This document shows, one piece after another, positions 17,770 through 26,235 of a DNA stretch of 64,000 nucleotides. Both the position numbers and the translations under genes were made by a program. Location of the stretch: positions 52,880-116,879 of the forward strand of contig CAZTGD010000002.1 in the NCBI GenBank assembly GCA_964613055.1, in the 5' to 3' direction. The notes beneath the pieces were generated by a model. The model ran no database searches, was not told where the DNA came from, and worked only from the letters and a program-made list of their open reading frames with translations. How positions within the stretch are numbered: the first letter of the stretch is position 1; the number at the start of each line of letters is the position of its first letter. Source of the stretch: JAXGMQ01 sp964613055. Its GTDB lineage: Bacteria; Caldisericota; Caldisericia; JAAYUI01.

Positions 17770-19723
17770 ACCACACGCTATAATAGCAGTTTTGGTATCA
17801 GCGCTTGTATTTGCAACCTCAACGCTTGGTGTTGAGTGGAAGACATTCAAGGGTGGCAACACGCGTATGTCTTTTACTACTCAGAGTGTTTCTCTGCCAG
17901 CCAGAAAAATCGCATGGTCAATGAAACTAGGTGGGTCTATCACAACAACTCCGATTTTCAGTAAGGGTTATGTCTTCATAGGCAATGAAAATGGGCGGAA
18001 AAGCAAATATAGATGTATTAAGGATTCCAAGATAGTTTGGGAGTTTCCGAACAACAAGTTACGTGATTTTGTTAATCCGAGAACGAATGAAAAACCATGG
18101 CCAAATGGTGAACTTGATTTTGACGGGACTGACCTAAAGATAGAGAGCACAATTTTTGATAGGGAGGTTTTTGTGCCTTGGGGCTCAAAGTTAATGATCA
18201 TCAACGAGGATTCTGGAAAACTAAATGATTATATAGATCTCCGAGAATTGAAACACTCTGGGAATATCAATACAGCACCATTGGTTATGCCATCACAGAA
18301 GTTGATACTTTGTGGTTCAACAAATGGTTATGTCTATGGATTTGATATGGACCCTGATTCTGGAGAGCCGCTTGTGAAATGGAGAGTACCAGAGAACGGT
18401 GCAGGAGGCGTTATCAGTTCCGCAGTTGCCGCGAGTACTACCGATAATTATGTATATTTTGGTTCCTCCTCTGGAATGGTTTATTGTTACCAGCTGTTAT
18501 GGAACGCAAAAACTGGTCAATTGCCTCCAAAGATATGGGAGAAAAAACTCGATGGTCAGATAACCTCAACGCCAGCGGTAGTTGGAAACACTGTTGTATT
18601 CACCACCAAAGACACAGGCAAGGTGTACTGTTTGAATGCGTCTTCAGGAGATGTCATCTGGGATGCAAAAACGCAATACAGAATACTCTCTTCACCTGCA
18701 GTCAGCGGCAATAATGCAATAATCATATCGGGTAGGAAAGTGATTTGCTATGACAGAAATACAGGTTATAAGAATTGGGATCAAACCCTTGGCGATGAAT
18801 GCTACTCAACCCCGACAGTTAATAATGATTATGTTTTCCTCACCTGTTATGACATGAAATTCTATGTACTCAAGATCGACAATGGTGCTGTAATGTGTTC
18901 TAAAAAGGTATCTTCACAGATAAAATCATCTCCCTCTCTTGATTCGGGAAAGATATTCTTTGGTGATCAAAGTGGAACACTCTATGCTATAGAAGAGGGT
19001 GATGAAGAACCTAAAGCTGATCCAAGCATGTTAGAGATCGATATACCAGTTGTTTACAATGATTCAAAAATTGAGTACGAGGAGTTTTTCATTGATAACT
19101 CAGGTGGCAAAAATCTTACCGGACAGGTTTCTTTCTCCAGAGATTGGGTAACAACTACCAAAACGAATTTCTCAATACCCGCAGATGGTGGAACGCAGAT
19201 ACCAATACTGATAGATCCTGTTGGTCAAATAGCAGGTCAGTACAAGGTAATGATGAAGATCGATACCAATGCTAATGATGTCAACATACCCATTACAATG
19301 AGCATTGTCCGAAAACCTGACACAGTGATATCTGTGACTATCGGAAGATCTTATATAACAATCAATGGAGGATCTATCCCAATAGATGCACCACCATGGG
19401 AAACAGAAACCGGCATAGTGATGGTGCCGGTTCGAGTTATCACAGAATCATTTGGTTGCAACCTTCAATGGATTGCTGTAACGAGAACTGTAGTATTGTA
19501 TGATGGGAGGAAGGGAATCACTGTTACTTTCAGGATTGGAAGCAGATTTCCAGATATTGAGTATGACAATGGGATCATGGACAAGAATACGGTGATGCCT
19601 TATCCCGCTACTATCGTAAACGGAAGAACCACTATCCCAATAGACTTTTTCACACGAGCTTTCGATGCAGATATTGACAGAGTGGATGATGACTTGTTAA
19701 GGATTGTCATTAAGCATGATTAA
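17747..19723 (+). CDS. Secreted PQQ-type beta-propeller protein with CuAO_N1 domain
   Basis: 658 residues. A signal-peptide-like segment (ILVSALVF-type core, residues about 11-27) is followed by PQQ/WD-like repeats from about 35 to 430. Repeats such as VYCLNASSGDVIWDAK and ISGRKVICYDRNTGYKNWD are typical BamB/quinoprotein-like blades. An Ig-like segment (about 435-525) and a CuAO_N1 tandem (about 529-658, MVPVRVITESFGCNLQW) follow. The GTG start at 17747 is supported by AAAGGTGG 5 nt upstream and overlaps the radical SAM gene. It likely acts at the surface as a scaffold or ligand binder; enzyme activity is not implied. Confidence 0.82.
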   Translation: MVGCNQSKPHAIIAVLVSALVFATSTLGVEWKTFKGGNTRMSFTTQSVSLPARKIAWSMKLGGSITTTPIFSKGYVFIGNENGRKSKYRCIKDSKIVWEFPNNKLRDFVNPRTNEKPWPNGELDFDGTDLKIESTIFDREVFVPWGSKLMIINEDSGKLNDYIDLRELKHSGNINTAPLVMPSQKLILCGSTNGYVYGFDMDPDSGEPLVKWRVPENGAGGVISSAVAASTTDNYVYFGSSSGMVYCYQLLWNAKTGQLPPKIWEKKLDGQITSTPAVVGNTVVFTTKDTGKVYCLNASSGDVIWDAKTQYRILSSPAVSGNNAIIISGRKVICYDRNTGYKNWDQTLGDECYSTPTVNNDYVFLTCYDMKFYVLKIDNGAVMCSKKVSSQIKSSPSLDSGKIFFGDQSGTLYAIEEGDEEPKADPSMLEIDIPVVYNDSKIEYEEFFIDNSGGKNLTGQVSFSRDWVTTTKTNFSIPADGGTQIPILIDPVGQIAGQYKVMMKIDTNANDVNIPITMSIVRKPDTVISVTIGRSYITINGGSIPIDAPPWETETGIVMVPVRVITESFGCNLQWIAVTRTVVLYDGRKGITVTFRIGSRFPDIEYDNGIMDKNTVMPYPATIVNGRTTIPIDFFTRAFDADIDRVDDDLLRIVIKHD

Positions 19724-19734
19724 TATTTACTAAT

Positions 19735-20496
19735 TTAGATATCAAAAAATATCCTCGCATTTTGGGTAGTAAGCTCTGATACTTCACCGATGGACGAACC
19801 CATTATGTTTCCCATCTTTGTGGCTGTGTGCCTTATGTATGCTGGTTCGTTTCTTTTACCTCTGAGTGGTACAGGTGAAAGATATGGACAATCTGTCTCC
19901 AAAAGCATTAGGTCTTTTGGCATATTTGATATGATACCATGAATAGTTTGATTTCTTGGATATGTTATTGATCCATTGAATGACAGATAATAGCCCCTCT
20001 CAAAAGCCCAACGCGCGATCATTGGATCACCGGAAAAGCTGTGTAATACAAGATGCTTAAGGTCGTATTCGGCGAGAATCCTTACAACTTCACTCCATGC
20101 TTCTCGGCAATGAATGACTATCTTATGTCCACCACTTACAGCTATTTCAAGTTGGTCTCTGAAACACTTTATCTGGTCGTTTGGTTCTGATAGGTTTCTG
20201 TAGTAATCCAGACCAATCTCGCCTATGGCAACCACCTTATCTGCTTTTGCAAGATCTGCTATCCTGGTAGATTTTTCTTCATCCCAATTCTTTGCATCGT
20301 GAGGGTGAACGCCCACGGTAGCAAAGATGCCGTCATTATTACGTGCAAGGTTGATGGAGCTGAGTGATGAAGGTATATCATAGCCAACATTGATTATCCC
20401 GACTACCTCAGAGTTTCTGGCATGTCTGATGATGGATCCAACCTCACCTTGAAAGTCTTGAATATCCAGGTGGGCGTGAGTATCAATGAACTCCAC
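19735..20496 (-). CDS. tatD: TatD-family metal-dependent DNase
   Basis: The 253-residue TIM-barrel protein has all metal and active-site residues of TatD: His7 and His9 (IDTHAHLD), Glu in AIGEIGLDYYR, His in KIVIHCREAW, His in LVLHSFSG and Asp in LLETDCPYLSPVP. TatD enzymes are 3'-5' exonucleases/deoxyribonucleases acting in DNA repair or turnover. The GTG start shares its first base with the metG stop, and the metG-tatD order is very common in bacteria. It converges on the PQQ protein gene with an 11-bp gap. Confidence 0.94.
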   Translation of the reverse strand: MEFIDTHAHLDIQDFQGEVGSIIRHARNSEVVGIINVGYDIPSSLSSINLARNNDGIFATVGVHPHDAKNWDEEKSTRIADLAKADKVVAIGEIGLDYYRNLSEPNDQIKCFRDQLEIAVSGGHKIVIHCREAWSEVVRILAEYDLKHLVLHSFSGDPMIARWAFERGYYLSFNGSITYPRNQTIHGIISNMPKDLMLLETDCPYLSPVPLRGKRNEPAYIRHTATKMGNIMGSSIGEVSELTTQNARIFFDI

Positions 20497-22394
20497 TATT
20501 TCACCTTTGAACCCGGTTCAACCTTCTTTTCAGGTGTCAGGAATGAGACATATTCCTTACCAGAGGCGGCAAGAAGCATGCCTTCAGAAAGTTCTCCTCT
20601 TAGCTTGGCTGGTTTGAGGTTGGCAACAACACAGACCTGTTTGCCTACCAGTTCCTCAGGTTTGTACCAGGGAGCGATTCCTGCGACAATCTGTCTCTTT
20701 TCCTTACCTATGTCAACTTGAATCTTGAGCAGTTTGTCAGCTCCTTTGACAGGTTCAACTGAAAGGATATTGCCGATCTTGAACTTAATTTTAGCAAATT
20801 CATCGATTGTTACCATATCTTCATTCAAGTTTGAATCCACTTCAGCTTTTTTACTCAATTGCTTCTTGGATATTCGAGGGAACATAGAATCAGTTTTGTT
20901 TATCTTGTTTCCAGAAACAAGGTTATCAATGTACAGATCAGTGAGTTTTGGTGGTTCATTGAGACCAACACCGTTTGCCAGAACGGTTGCAGATTCAGGT
21001 ATGTATGGAGCAAGAAGCGATGATACAATGGCTATCCCTTCAAGAAGGGTTCTCATTAGTTTCCCATGTGTTTCGAGTTTGCCTTGTTTCATCAATTCCC
21101 AAGGCTTGTAGATCTCAATAGAACCATTAAGAGTGTTTATGAAGTCCCATACAGTCTCCAAGACCTTTGAGAATCTAAATTCCTCATTGTATTTGTGATA
21201 AGCCGGGATAATCTCATTAAATTTCTTCTTTATTTCTGGCAGTATTTCCCCCTCAGGTACCTTGCTGGCATGATCCTTGATGACCATCTGTTGTGTCCTG
21301 TTGAGTAGATTCCCTAGATCGTTTGCCAGATCAGCGTTGTACCTGCCAAAGAACTTTTCCTGAGAGAAGTCACCATCATCACCAAAAGGTAATTCCCTGA
21401 AGATATAGTACCTGAAAGCGTCTTTTGCAAGAGACTCACTCACCCCAGATGCCTTAACAAGGTCCTCAACCTCTTCGTGGGGTCTGACGATATTTCCCTT
21501 GGACTTACTCACCTTCTCACCCCTCATTGTCCACCATCCATGGGCATAGATGTGTTTTGGCAGGGGCAGACCGAGGGACATGAGCATGGCGGGCCACATT
21601 ATGCAATGGAAGCGTATGATATCCTTGCCTATGATGTGTATGTCTGCAGGCCAGTAATCGTTGAATCTTTTGTCATTATCCAGAAAGCCAATTCCAGAAA
21701 GGTAGTTAACTACAGCTTCTCCCCACACGTATATGGTGTGATCCTTATCAAATGGAACAGGTATACCCCAATCCTTGTTGAACCGAGAGAAAGAGACGTC
21801 CCTGAGTTCTTTCTTTACGGTTGAGTATACCTCATTGAAACGTTTCTTTGGGAGTATAAAGTCTGGATGTTCGGCGTAGTATGATAGCAGTTTCTCTCTG
21901 TACTTTGATAGCCTAAAGAAGTAATTATCTTCGCTTATCTTCTCGACTGTTCTGCCACAATCGGGGCAATTGCCATACTTTAAATCCGACTCCATGAAGT
22001 ATGTTTCACAGGGTACACAGTAATGTCCTTCGTATGATCCCTTGTATATATCTCCGTTATCATACAACCTTTTAAATATCTCCTGAGCAGTTTTAACATG
22101 TCTTGATTCTGTCGTTCTTATGAAATCATCATTCGAAAGATTGAAGTTATTGAAGTATTCTTTCCAGTGATTTGCCAGTTCATCAACAAAGGATTGTGTG
22201 TCAATACCCTTCTGGGATGCCGCACGTTCAACCTTGGTGGCATTCTCGTCAGTACCAGTGAGGAACATAACATCATAACCAAGCATTCGTCTGTATCGAG
22301 CGACAATATCGGCGGACATTGTGCAGTAAACGTGTCCGATGTGAGCTTTGTCGTTTATGTAGTATATCGGCGTTGTGACATAGTATTTCCTCAT
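20496..22394 (-). CDS. metG: Methionyl-tRNA synthetase
   Basis: The 632-residue enzyme charges tRNA-Met. Class I signatures are KAHIGH at 16-21 and KVSKSKGN; a zinc-type Cys set is seen in CVPCETYF and NCPDCGR. Core helical anticodon-binding domain occupies about 370-510. Residues about 530-632 form the C-terminal tRNA-binding domain (FKIGNILSVEPVKGADKLL). The ATG at 22394 is preferred over upstream in-frame starts because GGAGG lies 6 nt before it and the family begins at RKYYVTTPIYYIND. It leads the metG-tatD operon. No T-box or SAM riboswitch is seen in the 169-bp upstream gap. Confidence 0.96.
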   Translation of the reverse strand: MRKYYVTTPIYYINDKAHIGHVYCTMSADIVARYRRMLGYDVMFLTGTDENATKVERAASQKGIDTQSFVDELANHWKEYFNNFNLSNDDFIRTTESRHVKTAQEIFKRLYDNGDIYKGSYEGHYCVPCETYFMESDLKYGNCPDCGRTVEKISEDNYFFRLSKYREKLLSYYAEHPDFILPKKRFNEVYSTVKKELRDVSFSRFNKDWGIPVPFDKDHTIYVWGEAVVNYLSGIGFLDNDKRFNDYWPADIHIIGKDIIRFHCIMWPAMLMSLGLPLPKHIYAHGWWTMRGEKVSKSKGNIVRPHEEVEDLVKASGVSESLAKDAFRYYIFRELPFGDDGDFSQEKFFGRYNADLANDLGNLLNRTQQMVIKDHASKVPEGEILPEIKKKFNEIIPAYHKYNEEFRFSKVLETVWDFINTLNGSIEIYKPWELMKQGKLETHGKLMRTLLEGIAIVSSLLAPYIPESATVLANGVGLNEPPKLTDLYIDNLVSGNKINKTDSMFPRISKKQLSKKAEVDSNLNEDMVTIDEFAKIKFKIGNILSVEPVKGADKLLKIQVDIGKEKRQIVAGIAPWYKPEELVGKQVCVVANLKPAKLRGELSEGMLLAASGKEYVSFLTPEKKVEPGSKVK

Positions 22395-22422
22395 GTTAAA
22401 CCTCCAACGGTTAATATGCACG

Positions 22423-22450
22423 AGTTTATTTGAATGAATGTAATTTTCAA
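22423..22450 (-). promoter_or_regulatory. Putative promoter of metG
   Basis: Minus-strand TTGAAA (22450-22445) and TAAACT (22428-22423) have a 16-bp spacer and give a leader of about 22 nt that contains the GGAGG ribosome site. The -10 match is moderate. Confidence 0.45.
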
Positions 22451-22506
22451 CCATCAAGAAATCGTAATCCCTTTCGAGAAGAAAAAAGAATTGTTTATGT
22501 GGGATG

Positions 22507-22534
22507 TTGACAAATCCTTATTCGGAATTATTAT
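22507..22534 (+). promoter_or_regulatory. Promoter of the TspO-like gene
   Basis: Perfect TTGACA (22507-22512), 16-bp spacer and TATTAT (22529-22534). The expected start leaves about 22 nt including AGGAGGAT before the ATG at 22564. Confidence 0.75.
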
Positions 22535-22563
22535 GAATAAGAAACAAAAACCAGGAGGATGAT

Positions 22564-23328
22564 ATGAAGAGGAACTTGCTTTATTCAATAGGTAACATAG
22601 TTACATATGTTGGTGCATTGGTTGTTAGCGCTCTAGCATCTACTATTGGCATAAATGGTTTTACAACCGGTCAGGTATCAGACAGCATCAATAGTCTGTT
22701 CACTCCATCTGCTTATGTGTTTTCGATCTGGAGCCTTATCTATGTCATGCTCATCATCTTTTCAATCTATCAGATTCTGCCAAAGAACAGAGACAGCAAA
22801 TTCCTTGAACAGATAGGACCGTGGTTTATTGTCAGCAACCTGCTCAACATTGCCTGGATGTTTGCCTGGCATTATCAACAAATCTTGCTGTCAATGTTCA
22901 TTATCATTGCCCTTTTCCTTTCATTGCTCATGATCACCCTCAGGGTTGGCATCGGGATTAAGAAGGTTGATAATAAAATGCGTTTCCTAGTTCATTTCCC
23001 ATTCTATCTGTATTTGGGTTGGCTGTCTGTGGCTGTTATTGCAAACATCGCAGCTGTTCTGGTCAAGTATGGTTGGAATGGCTTTGGTATTGCGCCGGAG
23101 ATATGGACAGCCATTGTTCTCGTAGTCGCAACTGCTATCGCTGTCTCAATGGCACTCACCAGACGAGAGTGTCAGATCTATTCTGTTGTTTTCATATGGG
23201 CTTATTCAGGTATTATATACAAAAACCACGGCACTCCCTGGATTGAGATAACAGCATACATATGCATCGGTTTTATAACTATTGCTATAATTGCCAGCCA
23301 ATTCATTAAAAAACCTCAAACGCAATAA
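22564..23328 (+). CDS. TspO/MBR-related membrane protein, long form
   Basis: A 254-residue membrane protein with about seven hydrophobic helices. FTPSAYVFSIWSLIYVMLI, NLLNIAWMFAWHYQQ and HFPFYLYLGWLSVAVIANI match the conserved first, third and fourth segments of tryptophan-rich TspO/MBR proteins, which bind porphyrins and sterol-like ligands. Classical TspO has about 160 residues and five helices, so this is the longer branch with extra C-terminal helices (IWTAIVLVVATAIAVSMAL). It has its own strong promoter, a near-perfect AGGAGG site and its own terminator, so it is monocistronic. The ligand is unknown. Confidence 0.78.
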   Translation: MKRNLLYSIGNIVTYVGALVVSALASTIGINGFTTGQVSDSINSLFTPSAYVFSIWSLIYVMLIIFSIYQILPKNRDSKFLEQIGPWFIVSNLLNIAWMFAWHYQQILLSMFIIIALFLSLLMITLRVGIGIKKVDNKMRFLVHFPFYLYLGWLSVAVIANIAAVLVKYGWNGFGIAPEIWTAIVLVVATAIAVSMALTRRECQIYSVVFIWAYSGIIYKNHGTPWIEITAYICIGFITIAIIASQFIKKPQTQ

Positions 23329-23345
23329 ACTCTTTTTTATTTACA

Positions 23346-23388
23346 TACACACACGCTTTTAATTAAAACAACAGCGTGTGTGTATTTT
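23346..23388 (+). terminator. Terminator of the TspO-like gene
   Basis: An 11-bp stem (23346-23356 with 23374-23384; core ACACACACGC) has a loop holding a small palindrome (TTTTAATTAAAA) and is followed by TTTTGT. It may also work for the convergent lipoprotein gene ending at 23391. Confidence 0.75.
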
Positions 23389-23390
23389 GT

Positions 23391-24677
23391 CTATCTGTAA
23401 ACGTGATAATAATCCCACCCAGTTGGAATGTCCTCTTTTGATTGAACATGGAAAGGCATGTTCATATTCATACAATCCTTTATTATGTGGGACATGGTAT
23501 CCTTTGTATCAGTGTTTTCTTGTTCCAGGCATTCTAATAATTTATTTTGAGCATCTCTAGTACGTCCGATTGACTCAAAATATGTAAGATCTCTGAATGA
23601 ACAGTAGCTATTACTCATTCCCTTCTCCATGTTTGGATATTGGTAGGTGACATCGTATATATAACCATCATCTCGAGCTTCCATTATGTGGATACAAGAG
23701 AATCTGCCCGAAGCACCACCTCTATCCAGTTTGGAATCAAAAGGCACAATACCGAGTTCCAGCGTTCCAAAATGTATATAACTACCATCGAAGCCATAGA
23801 AGTATTCAACATCATTCAGTCCATTGATGTTAAATTCAAGCTGAATGAGTTCGTCATCAACCATTGAATAAATTTTGATATCAGAAGAGATGTGAGTCGC
23901 TGGTATCCCGGATGATGACAGCACAACGTCATTGAATCCATCATAGTTAACATCGTAGACACCACATATATCTATATATTCTCTGTATTGGTAACCAATC
24001 TGCCAATCGAGTAACTGGACAACTTTGTTTCCCTTGAATTGAATAATGCTGTATTGTGGATAGAGATTCATTTCATCGTTTTTAGCGAATATTACCCAAA
24101 CATCCTCAGATAAAGGAATCATAAAAAAAGCAGATGGTTCTAACTCATAATTGTCCAATTCAACAATACTAGTGTGAGGATTGGTCGTTTTATGAGTTGA
24201 TTTTATGTAGTAGAAAACAAAAAGCGGGAAATTCTCTTCATATTCATAGTGCTCTTCGTCTTTTGTGAAAATTATCTTATCAAAACTTCCTAGTTGCCTC
24301 TCAGGCCAGTAACTTTCAGGCTCTATGTTTATGTCATATTGCTTTTCCTCTAGCTCTTCACAATAGTAATCGTTCATTATATCTAGGTTCATTTTATCAA
24401 ACCAAACCTTATATGTATCATCAATGGTTATGTATCCTTTTTCTTCAAGGATTGTCTTGAATACCAGTCATGCTTCATGCCTTGATTTATATCTATAGAT
24501 GCTTTCAATTGTATCCTCGTCAGTAATCGTTTCTTGAGTAGCGATTTCTTCAGTATCAGTGATTGATGAATAAGGATGAGTATTAAAGGAATTTTTTGAA
24601 TTATTACCATTGCATGATGTAATTAATAACATAGCAGATAAACAAATTGATATTATTAGATATTTCTCTATTCTCAT
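23391..24677 (-). pseudogene. Lipoprotein with FG-GAP-like motif, broken by an in-frame TGA
   Basis: One reading frame of 429 codons is cut by TGA at codon 70 (24468-24470). The 5' piece begins with a lipoprotein signal (LSAMLLITSC, lipobox Cys22) behind a strong GGAGGTGAT site. The 3' piece has SYWPER, the calcium-loop-like DVNYDGFNDVV and a C-terminal WDYYHVYR. It is a paralogue of the next upstream gene, which has SYWPER, DVNMDGINDML and an equivalent tail. Lining the two up, the stop falls on the Trp of RDKLWEMF in the paralogue, so TGG to TGA is the simplest cause. TGA is a normal stop elsewhere in the window. A fragment could restart at ATG 24392. Function is unknown. Confidence 0.75.
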
Positions 24678-24680
24678 CTA

Positions 24681-26078
24681 TCACCTCCATGGTTCTAATA
24701 CATCGAATCTATTAGGTATCTCGACCCTTGTTTCTACCAACCAAGGTACTCCCCTTTCATGACAATCTTTGATTATCTTATACCATACTTCATCATCGAA
24801 CATTCCAGCATCACGATTCTTGTCCCGGAGAAAAAACTCTTGAGCTTGTTTCGTATGCCCCAAGACATCAAGATAGGCAAAATCAAAATGGTGTTTTGCA
24901 TTTGCTATTAATTCAGCAATCTTATCTTGGTCAAGATTGATCTTGTTTTGGTATGTAACGTCATAAATTGATCCATTTTCTCTTATCTCCAAAGAGTGTT
25001 TTGGTCCGTAGTTATGTATTGCATGGTCCTCTCTTAGTTTTTTGTAATTCCAAGAACCGTATCCGATGCATGTTTCATTGAATCTAGGACGTCCGTTTAC
25101 AAAGCCATCAAAAAAACCTATTGAAAATGAATTATTTTCAACTTCGATACTGTAAAGATTATTATCAACACACGTAAATATGTTGAGTACTCTTGTATCG
25201 TATGTACCGCTTGTATATTGATCTTGAATCAACATATCATTAATACCATCCATATTTACGTCTGTTATACACTTGAATGTACTCCATTTATTTGGATCTA
25301 TACTAGACCATTCGGTTAGTTGAGTTAGAGTATCGTATTGATATTCACCCTCTTCAAGCTTGATAAAACAGTATGTTGTCAATGGATCTCTATAAAATGA
25401 GTTCTTTGGGAATTGAGCGTATATGCACCAAATATCAAGACTCATAGGGATTGGAAGAAAGGACAGCGTACAAAAATTGAAAGGCTCTCTTATCAAATCA
25501 CCGCCAGTTGGTTGTATGTAATCAGCTGTTTTGTATATAAACTGTTGGATTATCATAAGAAAATTCCCCACTACACTATATTGTTGTCCTGTTCCTTCAA
25601 TCCTATTAAGTGCAAGCTTTCCGAGTTTACGTTCGGGCCAATAGCTGTCCACCTCGATAATATAGTTGTCTCTAGCTTTAATATTAAATAACGTGAATTC
25701 ATTTTCATAACTAGTTTTATCTATCCCAAGGCATATTTTCTCTATTGTATCTATCTCTACAATATTTTTTGATTGATATGCTTTAATGAACATTTCCCAT
25801 AATTTATCTCTTTCGGTGGTAGTGAATCTGTTTTCTAGTCGTTCTAATACGTTCTCCTCACGCATATATTCATTGTACATCTCGATGAAGTCACAATCCA
25901 AGTTCTTTGTGATGTTATTGTTCGATACAATCAAAATCTTATTATTTATGTTTGTTATCGCACGTATGCTAAAGTCTGATATACTTATAACTGACCTAGG
26001 TTTTTGTACATTGATATCGCATGATATAAAAAGTATAAACATCATCACAACTTGAATCACCGAAGTGATAATTCTCAT
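24681..26078 (-). CDS. Putative lipoprotein with FG-GAP/VCBS-like motif
   Basis: 465 residues. ATG 26078 is chosen over an upstream in-frame start at 26108 because GGAGGGAG lies 5 nt before it and the signal peptide begins there (RIITSVIQVVMMFILFISC, Cys about residue 20). The body holds SYWPERKLGKL near residue 150 and DVNMDGINDMLIQD near 290, a D-x-N-x-D-G calcium-loop pattern like those of FG-GAP/VCBS repeats. The stop lies 3 bp before the start of the broken paralogue, so they form a tandem duplication in one transcript. The DNA is more AT-rich than the flanking housekeeping genes. It is probably exported and membrane-anchored; no function is assigned. Confidence 0.75.
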   Translation of the reverse strand: MRIITSVIQVVMMFILFISCDINVQKPRSVISISDFSIRAITNINNKILIVSNNNITKNLDCDFIEMYNEYMREENVLERLENRFTTTERDKLWEMFIKAYQSKNIVEIDTIEKICLGIDKTSYENEFTLFNIKARDNYIIEVDSYWPERKLGKLALNRIEGTGQQYSVVGNFLMIIQQFIYKTADYIQPTGGDLIREPFNFCTLSFLPIPMSLDIWCIYAQFPKNSFYRDPLTTYCFIKLEEGEYQYDTLTQLTEWSSIDPNKWSTFKCITDVNMDGINDMLIQDQYTSGTYDTRVLNIFTCVDNNLYSIEVENNSFSIGFFDGFVNGRPRFNETCIGYGSWNYKKLREDHAIHNYGPKHSLEIRENGSIYDVTYQNKINLDQDKIAELIANAKHHFDFAYLDVLGHTKQAQEFFLRDKNRDAGMFDDEVWYKIIKDCHERGVPWLVETRVEIPNRFDVLEPWR

Positions 26079-26139
26079 GGCAACTCCCTCCAAGAAAGAA
26101 ATATGCACTCATCTGTAAATCCTGTCCTGAATACACAGT

Positions 26140-26168
26140 ATTATAAACCCAATCAGACTAATGGTCAA
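26140..26168 (-). promoter_or_regulatory. Promoter of the lipoprotein pair
   Basis: Minus-strand TTGACC (26168-26163) and perfect TATAAT (26145-26140) with a 17-bp spacer. It runs divergently from the dnaX promoter, the two -35 boxes being about 32 bp apart. Confidence 0.7.
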
Positions 26169-26200
26169 ATATGGATAAATATAGTTTGCATGTGGGTTTA

Positions 26201-26228
26201 TTGACACTACTAAACCTGTTGATATACT
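26201..26228 (+). promoter_or_regulatory. Promoter of the dnaX operon
   Basis: Perfect TTGACA (26201-26206), 16-bp spacer and TATACT (26223-26228). Only 7 nt separate the -10 from the dnaX GTG, so transcription should start at or beside the start codon. Confidence 0.75.
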
Positions 26229-26235
26229 GCATTTT

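Noticed and set aside
24468..24470. TGA as selenocysteine or as recoded Trp/Gly
   Set aside because: No SECIS-like structure or Cys-pair context is seen, and TGA ends many intact genes in the window.
24428..24610. Short minus-strand frame overlapping the TGA of the broken lipoprotein
   Set aside because: Both halves of the lipoprotein share one frame across the stop; this other frame is a shadow, so there is no frameshift.
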